DNA of 64,000 nucleotides. It comes from Nostoc sp. NIES-4103 (GTDB lineage Bacteria; Cyanobacteriota; Cyanobacteriia; Cyanobacteriales; Nostocaceae). The DNA is taken from assembly GCF_002368335.1 (NCBI RefSeq), contig NZ_AP018288.1:4754498-4818497 (forward strand), written 5' to 3'. Of this stretch, positions 51,133-60,462 are shown piece by piece (position 1 is the first letter of the stretch; each line of letters begins with the position of its first letter). The position numbers were made by a program, and so were the translations under genes. The notes under the pieces are model-generated. The model did not search any database, was not told the DNA's origin, and worked only from the letters and a program-made list of their open reading frames with translations.

Positions 51133-51756
51133 TTTCTTCTTTTAAATTGTAGCTCGTTTATAAGGCAGAGAAGTAGACTAGCAATGATTTGACATCATGA
51201 CGAAATTTCTACCGCTAAAATTGGCGTTGAGTACTAAAGTGTAGCGATCAGCAAAAGGCAGGAGGTGAAGCAATGCGGTGAGGTAGCCCTCGTCTGAGTA
51301 CGGCTATTGTTTTGCGTAAGTCCTGATTTCCCTTTTTAAGAGCTACAACCGCCAATATTTCTATGAAAAATCTTAGATGAGCTTCTGTCCTCACAGGAAA
51401 TTTCCTCAGCTCTTGAAACTGGTGATAATCTTGCTGGTGAGAGTGTGAATATCGCCGTAACCTTAGTTTGGAGCTACAAATACTCCAGCTTGTTTGCATG
51501 GTGTCTTTTGCACCTTGTGTCTGGAAACTGACAAGTAGGTAAGCAGGAATAAACATAACTATGTACAAAGGTGTAAAAATATCTAAAAACCTTACCAATG
51601 AGGAATGATGCCACACACAAAGGCTACCTCACCGGACTGCCTTAGCAACGCCGTGGCTCACAAATGATTGTCTTGACAAGTTAACTTTATTTTGCCGACC
51701 TACTTAGTTGATAACTGATAACGAATTAACCAAAAACGGATAAGGATTTCATAATC
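51133..51756. other. Intergenic region between divergent ribBA and argC
   Basis: About 620 bp. GGTGAGGTAGCC (near 51278) and GGCTACCTCACC (near 51634) are exact complements 350 bp apart. The MITE-like element (51533-51705) lies inside. A 122-codon frame on the minus strand at 51248-51616 looks like translated repeat DNA, not a gene. Both genes' promoters must be here. Confidence 0.5.
51533..51705. mobile_element. MITE-like element, copy 2 (173 bp)
   Basis: Ends AAGTAGGTAAGCAGGAATAA and, as complement of the right end, AAGTAGGTCGGCAAAATAAA. Matches the copy at 45046-45160 at both ends, with about 60 bp of extra internal sequence. It lies 51 bp before the argC start, oriented as in copy 1 relative to the downstream gene. 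Confidence 0.65.
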
Positions 51757-52815
51757 ATGGGCAATTCAAGACGCGTACCTGTTGGAATTGTTGGCGCGTC
51801 AGGCTATGGCGGAGTACAGCTAGTGCGATTACTAATGGAACATCCAGAAATCGAACTAGTTTATTTAGGCGGTGAGAGTAGTGCGGGAAAATCCTTTGCG
51901 GATCTCTACCCACATTTAGCTCATGCTGTAAACTTGCCAATAGAGGCTGTAGAACCAGAAATCATCGCTGACCGTTGTGAAGTGGTGTTTCTCTCTTTAC
52001 CCAATGGTCTGGCTTGCCAAATTGCACCGAAACTGTTGGAAAAAGGACGTAAAGTCCTAGATTTGAGTGCTGATTATCGGTTTAGTGAGTTGGCAACTTA
52101 CACCACATGGTACGGTACCGAGAGAAGCGATCGCGCTATTGCCGCCACAGCAGTATATGGATTACCAGAACTTTATCGCGATCGCATTGCTGAAGCACAA
52201 CTTATTGGCTGTCCTGGTTGCTATCCTACCGCCAGCCTCCTAGCACTGTCGCCACTTCTCAAGCAAGGCTTAATTGTGCCAGAAACCGCCATCATCGATG
52301 CTAAATCTGGTACATCTGGCGGTGGACGACAAGCCAAAGTCAACTTATTGCTAGCTGAGGCAGATAATTCATTAGCAGCATACAATGTGGCTCGTCACCG
52401 CCATACCCCAGAAATTGAGCAAATATGCAGCAATTTAGCGGGTCATGAAGTCACAGTTCAATTTACACCCCATCTCATCCCAATGGTACGTGGGATTCTA
52501 GCCACCGTATATGCCACACTGCGCGACCCTGGACTAGTCAGAGATGACTTGCATACAATTTACACAGCTTTTTACCGTAATTCCCCTTGGGTGAGAATCT
52601 GCGAAAGTGGCGTATATCCGCAAACCAAGTGGGCAAGTGGCAGCAATCTTTGTTATATCGGTGTAGAAGTTGACCCGCGCACTGGTCGCGTGATTGTCAT
52701 GTCAGCCATTGACAACCTGATTAAAGGACAGGCAGGTCAAGCAATTCAGTGTTTGAACATCATGATGGGCTGGGATGAAACCTTGGGGTTGCCCAAGTTG
52801 GGATTTTATCCGTAA
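51757..52815 (+). CDS. argC: N-acetyl-gamma-glutamyl-phosphate reductase
   Basis: NADPH-dependent third step of arginine synthesis, which also feeds cyanophycin. 352 residues. Dinucleotide site VGIVGASGYGGVQLVRLL, active-site Cys in IGCPGCYPTASLLAL, AKSGTSGGGRQAK, and conserved His in ARHRHTPEI and FTPHLIPMVRG. Normal length. ATG at 51757 with AAGGA upstream. Ends in a long heptamer array shared with convergent eno. Confidence 0.96.
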   Translation: MGNSRRVPVGIVGASGYGGVQLVRLLMEHPEIELVYLGGESSAGKSFADLYPHLAHAVNLPIEAVEPEIIADRCEVVFLSLPNGLACQIAPKLLEKGRKVLDLSADYRFSELATYTTWYGTERSDRAIAATAVYGLPELYRDRIAEAQLIGCPGCYPTASLLALSPLLKQGLIVPETAIIDAKSGTSGGGRQAKVNLLLAEADNSLAAYNVARHRHTPEIEQICSNLAGHEVTVQFTPHLIPMVRGILATVYATLRDPGLVRDDLHTIYTAFYRNSPWVRICESGVYPQTKWASGSNLCYIGVEVDPRTGRVIVMSAIDNLIKGQAGQAIQCLNIMMGWDETLGLPKLGFYP

Positions 52816-53034
52816 TTGGGGATTGGGGATTGGGTATTGGGGATTGGGTATTGGGTATTGGGGATTGGGTATTGGGGATTGGGTATTGGGAAGACTCTTT
52901 CCCAGTCCCCAGTCACCAGTCACCAGTCCCCAGTCCCCAGTCACCAGTCACCAGTCCCCAGTCCCCAGTCCCCAGTCCCCAGTCCCCAGTCCCCAGTCCC
53001 CAGTCCCCAGTCCCCAGCCCCCAGTCACCAGCCT
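52816..53034. repeat. Double STRR array filling the argC-eno gap
   Basis: Two blocks: ATTGGGG/ATTGGGT heptamers (about 52816-52889) and CCCAGTC/ACCAGTC heptamers (about 52902-53030), separated by AAGACTCTTT. Together they occupy almost the entire 219 bp between the convergent stop codons. The second unit is the one inside metH. Confidence 0.95.
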
Positions 53035-54324
53035 CTACTTCGGCCCTAATCCTACAGCACCAGCATACAGGGCGCGATCGCCTAGTTCATCTTCAATGCG
53101 TAGTAAGCGATTGTATTTTGCCACTCGTTCACTACGACATAGAGAACCTGTCTTAATTTGACCTGCGCGGGTGGCTACGGCTAAATCAGCAATGGTTGTG
53201 TCTTCGGTTTCACCAGAACGATGGCTAATTACTGACCGGAAACCATTGCGAGTTGCTAAATCAATGGTTTCCAAAGTCTCGGTGAGGGAACCAATTTGAT
53301 TGAGTTTAATCAAAATGGCGTTACCAGCTTTTTGCTCAATACCTTTTTGCAAGCGGGTAGCATTGGTCACAAACAAGTCATCACCTACCAGCTGCACCCG
53401 TGAACCTAACTTCTGGGTCAGCAATTGCCAGTTTTGCCAATCTTCTTCGTGCAACCCATCCTCAATTGACACAATGGGATACTGGTCAACCAATTGCCCT
53501 AAGTAATCAATAAACTCCGTAGGAGCATGAGGTTTACCATCGTAAACATATTGCCCATCTTTGTAAAACTCACTAGCTGCGACATCCAGCGCCAGGGCAA
53601 CTTGTTCTCCTGGTTTGTAACCAGCCTTTTCAATGGCAGCCACCAATAACTCTAAGGCTACCTGATTGGACTCCAAGTTAGGAGCAAAGCCGCCTTCATC
53701 GCCTACGCCTGTGAGTAAACCCTTATCATCCAAAACTTTGCTGAGAGTCGCAAACACCTCCGCGCCCCAGCGTAACGCTTCCTTAAAAGAAGACGCGCCA
53801 ATGGGGACAATCATAAACTCTTGAAAATCCACATTGTTGGCAGCGTGTGCCCCACCGTTAATCACATTCATCAACGGTACAGGTAACAAATTTGCTAAAG
53901 GACCACCTAAGTAGCGATACAAAGGAATTGCCAAAGCTTCAGCACTAGCTTTGGCGGCTGCCAGGGAAACCGCTAAAATCGCATTAGCACCTAAATTGGA
54001 TTTGTTGCCGGAACCATCTAGGGCAATCATTGTGCGGTCTATGAGTTCTTGGTTGAGGGCATCCAAAGTTAACAATTTTGGGGCAAATACCTCCTTAACA
54101 TTTTGTACTGCCTGGAGTACGCCTTTGCCTCCGTAACGACTTTTATCGCCATCACGCAATTCATGGGCTTCAAAAGTGCCCGTAGAAGCACCACTGGGAA
54201 CCTGTGCTAGTCCCACAGCACCATTGGCTAAATGCACTTCGGCTTCAATTGTCGGTCTACCTCGTGAATCGAGAATTTCGCGGGCAGCGATCGCTTCAAT
54301 GGCAGTATCTAGAATGTTACTCAT
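53035..54324 (-). CDS. eno: Enolase
   Basis: Converts 2-phosphoglycerate to phosphoenolpyruvate. 429 residues. Motifs: REILDSRGRPTIEAEV, SGASTGTFEAHELRDGD, the catalytic region GDEGGFAPNLESN, metal ligands in ALDVAAS, SIEDGLHEEDW and VGDDLFVTN, Lys in ILIKLNQIGSLTET, and SHRSGETEDTTIADLAVATR. Standard length. The stop abuts the heptamer array. Confidence 0.97.
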   Translation of the reverse strand: MSNILDTAIEAIAAREILDSRGRPTIEAEVHLANGAVGLAQVPSGASTGTFEAHELRDGDKSRYGGKGVLQAVQNVKEVFAPKLLTLDALNQELIDRTMIALDGSGNKSNLGANAILAVSLAAAKASAEALAIPLYRYLGGPLANLLPVPLMNVINGGAHAANNVDFQEFMIVPIGASSFKEALRWGAEVFATLSKVLDDKGLLTGVGDEGGFAPNLESNQVALELLVAAIEKAGYKPGEQVALALDVAASEFYKDGQYVYDGKPHAPTEFIDYLGQLVDQYPIVSIEDGLHEEDWQNWQLLTQKLGSRVQLVGDDLFVTNATRLQKGIEQKAGNAILIKLNQIGSLTETLETIDLATRNGFRSVISHRSGETEDTTIADLAVATRAGQIKTGSLCRSERVAKYNRLLRIEDELGDRALYAGAVGLGPK

Positions 54325-54561
54325 CTGTGTTTTTCCTTTCTTTGAGGGCGTTGTTCAATGTTGAGCGTATACAGTCCAGTAAATGAACCCAATCGCTAGC
54401 ATAGGCTTTCAGAGGACTTTCTCGACTGAGATTAAAGAAGATTTCCAGATATCTGGTGAATTGCTGTTAGATGCACTGACTTGAGATTTTGGGCAATTTC
54501 GGTAACTTCTGTAAAATATTGGCAGAAATCAATACTTACAAAGGCAAAACAAAAGGTCATT

Positions 54562-54996
54562 ATGCGATTACTACACACAATGCTGCGGGTAGGCAACCTT
54601 GAAGAGTCTTTGAAATTTTACTGCGAACTCCTGGGAATGAAATTACTGCGGCGAAAAGATTATCCAGGAGGGGAATTTACCTTGGCTTTTATCGGCTACG
54701 GCGATGAAAGCGACAACACAGTGCTAGAACTCACTTACAACTGGGGGGTAGAAAAATACGAATTGGGTAATGCTTACGGCCATATTGCCCTTGGTGTTGA
54801 TGATATTTATACTACTTGTGAAGAAATCAAAAATCGTGGTGGTAAAGTAGTACGGGAACCAGGGCCGATGAAACATGGTTCCACAGTAATTGCTTTCATA
54901 GAAGATCCAGATGGTTACAAAGTTGAACTAATTCAACTAGGAACTCAAGGATCAGCCCAGAAATCGGCAGCACAAGAACAACTTGTGAGTCAATAA
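54562..54996 (+). CDS. gloA: Lactoylglutathione lyase (glyoxalase I)
   Basis: Converts the hemithioacetal of methylglyoxal and glutathione to S-lactoylglutathione. 144 residues from the ATG at 54562. Metal ligands as in the Ni-type enzyme: His in MRLLHTMLRVGNLEESLKFY, Glu in NTVLELTYNWG, His in GNAYGHIALGVDD and Glu in DGYKVELIQL. A longer frame from 54481 is not supported by the family. The last 20 residues are a variable Gln/Ser-rich tail. Confidence 0.95.
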   Translation: MRLLHTMLRVGNLEESLKFYCELLGMKLLRRKDYPGGEFTLAFIGYGDESDNTVLELTYNWGVEKYELGNAYGHIALGVDDIYTTCEEIKNRGGKVVREPGPMKHGSTVIAFIEDPDGYKVELIQLGTQGSAQKSAAQEQLVSQ

Positions 54997-55484
54997 GCTC
55001 TTGGGCAGGGGATAAGGGAGATGAGGGAGTAATGCTCAATTCTCCATTCCCCATTCCCCATTCCCCATTCCCCATTGCCCCTAATCCCCACTTCCTGCGG
55101 TCGTGGGGGCCCCGAGTTCCCCATTCCCCATTACAGTAATATTGGAATGGTGTTTTCGTTTTAAATTAGAGAATAAGTAGTTGATCAAGCGATCGCCAAT
55201 TACTCATCCCAAATTGTAACCGCAGATACATGCTGATACAGGCTAATAGTGTTTCGATAATTATTTGGTGAGTAGTTACTGGGAAAGAATTAAAAATCAA
55301 GGATTAAGTATGAAATTTTCAGTCTACTCTAGACTATAGAAACGCCTCTGGTATACGCAAACTCCTGTATCGTGAAAAGTCGCTCTCAACTGAGCATAGA
55401 AAGTCTTTAGCTCTCCTCACTAACCAATCTTTACACTTAAACTTCAAATCTAAAATCCAAAATCTAAAATCCAAAATTATAAAG
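54997..55484. repeat. STRR-rich intergenic region upstream of clpB
   Basis: CCCCATT heptamers at about 55038-55076 and again at 55120-55133, with a GGGGGCCCC-containing insert between, and a 20-bp-periodic AAATCTAAAATCC stretch at about 55446-55475 just before the clpB start. I looked for a CIRCE-type inverted repeat and saw none. Confidence 0.7.
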
Positions 55485-58154
55485 ATGCAGCCTACAGATC
55501 CCGATAAATTTACTGATCAAGCCTGGGACGCAATTGTGAAATCTCAGGATATAGTCCGTGCATATCAACAACAGCAATTAGATGTTGAACATTTAATGAT
55601 TGCTCTGTTACAAGAGCCGACTAGTTTAACAATACGAATTTTAGCCAGAGCGGAGGCTGATCCGCTACGCTTGCAACAGCAACTAGAAGCTTTTACCCAA
55701 CGTCAACCGAAAGTCGGTAAAAGTGATCAACTCTACCTTGGTCGCAGTTTGGATGTGATGTTAGACCGAGCTGAGGAACTAAGAGTGAAAATGGAAGATT
55801 CCCTCATCTCCGTGGAACACATACTCTTAGCTTTTGCTGAAGATGAACGCATCGGACGGCGGGTACTCAAAAGTTTGAACGTGGACATCACCAAACTGGA
55901 AAGCGCAACGAAAGCTGTTCGTGGTAAGCAAAAGGTGACAGATAAAAATCCAGAGTCTCGCTATGAAGCCTTACAAAAATTTGGCAGAGACTTGACTGAA
56001 CAAGCAAAGTCTGGAAAGCTCGACCCGGTGATTGGGCGAGATGAAGAGATTCGCCGGGTAATTCAGGTATTGTCCCGCCGTAGCAAAAATAACCCTGTAT
56101 TAATTGGTGAACCTGGGGTAGGTAAAACTGCGATCGCAGAAGCACTAGCACAGCGGATGGTCAATGGCGATGTTCCCGAATCTCTTAAAGACCGCAAGCT
56201 CATATCTCTAGATATCGGCAGTTTGATTGCTGGAGCTAAATTACGAGGAGAATTTGAAGAACGTCTCAAAGCAGTTCTCAAGGAAGTTACGGAGTCTAAC
56301 GGTAACATAGTTTTATTTATTGATGAACTGCACACCGTAGTTGGTACTGGTTCCAGCCAACAAGGGGCGATGGATGCGGGAAATTTACTCAAACCCATGT
56401 TGGCGCGGGGAGAACTGCGTTGTATTGGGGCGACGACCTTGGATGAATACCGCAAGCACATTGAAAAAGACGCAGCCCTAGAACGTCGCTTTCAGCAAGT
56501 ATTTGTAGACCAGCCCAGTGTGGAAAATACTATATCTATTTTGCGGGGGTTGAAAGAACGCTACGAAGTCCACCACAACGTCAAAATTTCTGATTCCGCG
56601 CTGGTAGCAGCAGCAACGCTGTCAGCACGTTACATTGCTGACCGCTTTTTGCCAGATAAAGCTATTGACTTGGTGGATGAGGCAGCCGCACAGCTGAAAA
56701 TGGAAATTACCTCTAAACCAGCAGAATTGGAAGCTATTGACCGCCGCTTGATGCAGCTAGAAATGGAAAAGCTGTCATTAGCTGGCGAAGAAAAAACTAT
56801 TTCCCCAACCAGAGAACGTTTAGAGCGAATAGAGCAAGAAATCGCCACTTTAACTGTAAAACAGCACCAATTCAACGAACAATGGCAAGGCGAAAAACAG
56901 CTATTGGAAGCCATCAGCGCTTTAAAGAAAGAAGAAGATGCTTTGCGGGTGCAAATTGAGCAAGCAGAACGTGCTTATGATTTAAACAAAGCTGCCCAGC
57001 TCAAGTATGGCAAATTAGAGGGAGTGCAGCGCGATCGCGAAGTTAAAGAAACCGAACTTTTGAAAATTCAAAGTTTAGGCTCTACTTTACTGCGCGAACA
57101 AGTCACTGAAGCTGATATTGCCGAAATCGTCGCCAAATGGACAGGAATCCCTGTAAATCGGCTTTTGGAATCGGAACGGCAAAAATTGCTACAACTCGAA
57201 CACCATTTGCATCAACGTGTCATTGGGCAAGAAGAAGCCGTAGCAGCAGTAGCAGCAGCAATTCGTCGCGCCCGTGCGGGGATGAAAGACCCTTCTCGCC
57301 CCATTGGTTCATTTTTGTTCATGGGGCCTACAGGTGTGGGTAAAACTGAACTCGCCCGCGCTTTAGCTCAGTTTCTCTTTGATTCTGATGATGCATTGGT
57401 ACGCCTGGATATGTCCGAGTATATGGAGAAACATTCGGTTTCTCGGCTCGTGGGAGCGCCTCCAGGATATGTAGGCTACGAAGAAGGCGGTCAACTCTCA
57501 GAAGTAATTCGCCGCCATCCTTATTCAGTAGTGCTTTTAGACGAAGTTGAAAAAGCGCACCCCGATGTGTTTAATATTTTATTGCAAGTACTTGATGACG
57601 GTAGAATTACTGACTCACAAGGAAGAACAGTAGATTTTCGTAACACTGTGATTGTCATGACCAGTAACATTGGTAGCGAACATATCCTAGATGTATCTGG
57701 AGATGATAGCAAGTATGACATGATGCGCGATCGCGTTACCGATGCTTTGCGATCGCATTTCCGCCCCGAATTTATCAACCGCGTTGATGATATCATTCTC
57801 TTCCATACTCTCAGCCGTTCGGAAATGCGGCACATTATCCGTATTCAACTCAAGCGAGTGGAAAATCTGCTGCGAGAGCAAAAAATCTCCTTTGAAATTT
57901 CTGCATCAGCCTGTGATTACTTAGTAGAAACAGGCTATGACCCAGTTTACGGCGCACGCCCACTCAAACGGGCAATTCAGCGACAAGTAGAAAACCCCCT
58001 CGCCACCAAGTTATTGGAGAATACTTTTATCTCCGGCGATACTATTATCATTGACAAAGGTGAAAAAGGTTTGACTTTTAGTAAAAAATTACCAGTTAAG
58101 GTGTCAGCTCTCCAAACTATTGGAAACTTCCTTGAGCCATCATCTGAACTGTAA
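55485..58154 (+). CDS. clpB: ATP-dependent chaperone ClpB
   Basis: AAA+ disaggregase that rescues aggregated proteins with DnaK. 889 residues: N-domain repeats (about 1-145), NBD1 with GEPGVGKTAIAEAL and LFIDELHTVVGTG, the coiled-coil M-domain (about 410-530, for example RLERIEQEIATL), NBD2 with GPTGVGKTELARALA and VVLLDEVEKAHPDV, sensor RPEFINRVDD and GARPLKRAI. The M-domain distinguishes it from ClpC. Cyanobacteria often have two ClpB proteins; which one this is cannot be told here. Confidence 0.96.
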   Translation: MQPTDPDKFTDQAWDAIVKSQDIVRAYQQQQLDVEHLMIALLQEPTSLTIRILARAEADPLRLQQQLEAFTQRQPKVGKSDQLYLGRSLDVMLDRAEELRVKMEDSLISVEHILLAFAEDERIGRRVLKSLNVDITKLESATKAVRGKQKVTDKNPESRYEALQKFGRDLTEQAKSGKLDPVIGRDEEIRRVIQVLSRRSKNNPVLIGEPGVGKTAIAEALAQRMVNGDVPESLKDRKLISLDIGSLIAGAKLRGEFEERLKAVLKEVTESNGNIVLFIDELHTVVGTGSSQQGAMDAGNLLKPMLARGELRCIGATTLDEYRKHIEKDAALERRFQQVFVDQPSVENTISILRGLKERYEVHHNVKISDSALVAAATLSARYIADRFLPDKAIDLVDEAAAQLKMEITSKPAELEAIDRRLMQLEMEKLSLAGEEKTISPTRERLERIEQEIATLTVKQHQFNEQWQGEKQLLEAISALKKEEDALRVQIEQAERAYDLNKAAQLKYGKLEGVQRDREVKETELLKIQSLGSTLLREQVTEADIAEIVAKWTGIPVNRLLESERQKLLQLEHHLHQRVIGQEEAVAAVAAAIRRARAGMKDPSRPIGSFLFMGPTGVGKTELARALAQFLFDSDDALVRLDMSEYMEKHSVSRLVGAPPGYVGYEEGGQLSEVIRRHPYSVVLLDEVEKAHPDVFNILLQVLDDGRITDSQGRTVDFRNTVIVMTSNIGSEHILDVSGDDSKYDMMRDRVTDALRSHFRPEFINRVDDIILFHTLSRSEMRHIIRIQLKRVENLLREQKISFEISASACDYLVETGYDPVYGARPLKRAIQRQVENPLATKLLENTFISGDTIIIDKGEKGLTFSKKLPVKVSALQTIGNFLEPSSEL

Positions 58155-58265
58155 ACAACAAAAAGTTAAAACCTACATAAAACTACACATTCTAGCGGCT
58201 ATTCATTCAATAGCCGCTAAACCAGAATAATACCATTTCATGAAATACCTGATACAAATATATGG

Positions 58266-58293
58266 GTAGAGGCGTACAGTTGTACGCCCCTAC
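58266..58293. terminator. Hairpin repeat after clpB
   Basis: Arms GTAGAGGCGTACA and TGTACGCCCCTAC pair at 12 of 13 positions across a 2-nt gap. Shares GTAGAGGCGTA with the hairpin at 42429-42454. No strong T tract, so termination is uncertain. Confidence 0.6.
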
Positions 58294-58386
58294 TATTGTT
58301 TGCATAAGTTCTAAGCGTATTAAATTTTTGACTCCAGACTGGGCATAATAAAACCAGAATCTTTTAAATTTAATACTTTGTTGATA

Positions 58387-59358
58387 ATGTGCGTTGATTT
58401 TACTGTAGTCATCCCCACTTACAATGGAGAAAGCCGTTTATCCAAAGTTCTTGAGCGATTACAGACCCAAACAGGTGTAGAACAGCTAAATTGGGAAATT
58501 CTGGTTGTTGATAATAACAGCAGCGATAATACAGCAAAACTAATTCAAAATTACCAAGCTAACTGGTCTAACCATGCACCCTTACGCTATTGTTTTGAAG
58601 GTAAACAAGGACTAGCTTTTGCCAGAAGTAAAGGCATTAGAGAAGCAAAAGGTGAATTTGTTGGTTTTTTAGATGATGATAATTTACCTGCACCTACCTG
58701 GGTGAAATCAGCATACAAATTTGGCAAAGAAAATCCTAAAGCAGGTGCATATGGTAGTCAAATTCATGGCTTATTTGAAGTTGAACCTCCAGAAAACCTC
58801 AAGCAAATTATTTTTTATCTTGCTATTAACGAAAGAGGCTCACAACCACTTTTATATGAACCGCAAAAAAAAGGATTTCCACCTGGAGCAGGTTTAGTTG
58901 TGCGTCGCCAAGTATGGCAAGATCATGTTCCTCAAAATCTTTTTCTAGTGGGTAGAGTTGGTTCATCAATGTTAGCTGGAGAAGATTCAGAAGCTCTATC
59001 CTACATTCATAAAGCTGGCTGGGAAATTTGGTATAGTCCAACAATGGAAATAGAACATATTATCCCATCTTGGAGATTAGAAAAAAAATACTTAATTTCC
59101 CTAATGCATGGTATTGGTTTAAGCCGTTATCATTTGCGGATGTCACTAATTGCAAACTGGCAACAACCATTTGCATTTTTTATATATCTAGCTAACGACT
59201 TCCGCAAATTAATATTACATCTTATTCGTTATTACGCAGTACTGAAAAGTGATTTAGTTGCAGCGATTGAAATGGAAAGACTTTTGACTACTTTTATTAG
59301 CCCATTTTATCTATTTAAACTTAGATTAAATAAGTCTTTCAAAAAAATATCGACCTAA
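58387..59358 (+). CDS. hpsE: Family 2 glycosyltransferase, HpsE-like
   Basis: GT-A glycosyltransferase of 323 residues from the ATG at 58387. N-terminal FTVVIPTYNGESRLSKVLER, EILVVDNNSSDNT, the Asp-rich metal site VGFLDDDNLPAPTW, and an acceptor part with GAYGSQIHG and AGEDSEALSYIHKAGWEIWY. The C-terminus has membrane-associated hydrophobic helices. The pattern resembles HpsE, a glycosyltransferase for hormogonium polysaccharide in Nostoc. The other hps genes are not in this window, so the symbol is tentative. Confidence 0.72.
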   Translation: MCVDFTVVIPTYNGESRLSKVLERLQTQTGVEQLNWEILVVDNNSSDNTAKLIQNYQANWSNHAPLRYCFEGKQGLAFARSKGIREAKGEFVGFLDDDNLPAPTWVKSAYKFGKENPKAGAYGSQIHGLFEVEPPENLKQIIFYLAINERGSQPLLYEPQKKGFPPGAGLVVRRQVWQDHVPQNLFLVGRVGSSMLAGEDSEALSYIHKAGWEIWYSPTMEIEHIIPSWRLEKKYLISLMHGIGLSRYHLRMSLIANWQQPFAFFIYLANDFRKLILHLIRYYAVLKSDLVAAIEMERLLTTFISPFYLFKLRLNKSFKKIST

Positions 59359-59390
59359 TATAGTAATCATAAACCATTCATAGAAGCTTT

Positions 59391-59434
59391 CTTTATTCTC
59401 TCCGCGTTCTCTGCGCCTCTGCGGTTCGTTAAAA
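59391..59434. repeat. Dispersed intergenic repeat, second copy
   Basis: CTTTATTCTCTCCGCGTTCT followed by CTGCGCCTCTGCGGTTCGTT; nearly the same as 750-796, differing at one or two bases. It sits between two glycosyltransferase genes. Confidence 0.8.
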
Positions 59435-59461
59435 AACATTTTCCAAATTCATTAATACATT

Positions 59462-60445
59462 ATGCCAATAATATCTGTAATTATTCCCGTATTCAATGGT
59501 GAAAAAACTATTAAATTGGCTATCAACTCTGTTTTACAACAAACAATAACTGATTTTGAACTAATCATTATCAATGCTAACTCGACAGACTCAACATTAG
59601 ATATTATTGAGCAAATACAAGACGAACGAATAAAAGTATTCTCTTATCCTAAAGCCAATGTAGCTGTAAATCGTAACCGTGGGGTTCAACATTCCGACTG
59701 TGAATTTATTACCTTTTTAGATGCAGATGATATTTGGACACCCAATAAACTAGAAGCTCAATATAAAGCTCTAATACAACATTCTGAAGCAGCTGTTGCC
59801 TATAGCTGGACTAATTGTATCGATGAAAATGGAAAATTCTTACGTCCCTGTTCTTATGTTGAATGGGTAGAAGATGTCTATCATAAATTATTGCTAGATG
59901 ATTTTATTGGTAGCGGTTCCAACGTCATGATTCGTAAAACTGCTTTTACAGCAGTTGGGGGTTTTAATGAGACCCTAAGTAATGCACAAGATACAGATTT
60001 ATGGCTAAGGTTAGCAGCTAATTATCATTTTGTTGTTGTTCCAGAAGCACAAATTCTATATCGAATTTCTGCCAATTCGATGTCTTCTGATATATTGGGC
60101 TTAGAAAAATCTAATCTCCAAGTTATTAAACAAGCTTTTGCTCACCAGAAAGCTGGATCTCTACAGTCTTTGAAAAAGTATAGTATTGCTAATTTATATA
60201 AATACTTAAGTTATAAAGTTCTAGACGTAACCCCAGGTAAACAAAAAACTCTACAAGCAGTTAGAATTCTAGCAACAGCCATTAAAAGTGACCCCTCTCT
60301 GGTACTAAAACCTGTCATTTTTAAAGCATTTTTAAAACTTACAATAATGACTGTACTGCCTTCTCAATTGGCTAAGCAGTTGTTGAATAAATTTCCTAAA
60401 ATTTCTAATACTAGTACTTTTTTAGGATACGAAAAAACTTTTTAA
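59462..60445 (+). CDS. Family 2 glycosyltransferase (tandem paralogue 1)
   Basis: 327 residues. GT-A fold: ISVIIPVFNGEKTIKLAINS, FELIIINANSTDSTLDIIEQ, FITFLDADDIWTPNKLE (metal-binding DAD), and GGFNETLSNAQDTDLWLRLA near the acceptor site. In the nucleotide-binding loop ANSTDST replaces the usual DGSTDST. Strongly similar to the next gene, 17 bp downstream. Probably adds sugars to an exopolysaccharide; acceptor unknown. Confidence 0.87.
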   Translation: MPIISVIIPVFNGEKTIKLAINSVLQQTITDFELIIINANSTDSTLDIIEQIQDERIKVFSYPKANVAVNRNRGVQHSDCEFITFLDADDIWTPNKLEAQYKALIQHSEAAVAYSWTNCIDENGKFLRPCSYVEWVEDVYHKLLLDDFIGSGSNVMIRKTAFTAVGGFNETLSNAQDTDLWLRLAANYHFVVVPEAQILYRISANSMSSDILGLEKSNLQVIKQAFAHQKAGSLQSLKKYSIANLYKYLSYKVLDVTPGKQKTLQAVRILATAIKSDPSLVLKPVIFKAFLKLTIMTVLPSQLAKQLLNKFPKISNTSTFLGYEKTF

Positions 60446-60462
60446 ATTGAATATTTAAAAAA

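Noticed and set aside
51248..51616. 122-codon minus-strand frame between ribBA and argC
   Set aside because: Composed of dispersed repeat DNA and part of the MITE-like element; no recognisable domain or start signal.
55134..55484. CIRCE heat-shock operator before clpB (and likewise before htpG)
   Set aside because: No TTAGCACTC/GAGTGCTAA-type inverted repeat could be found in either upstream region.
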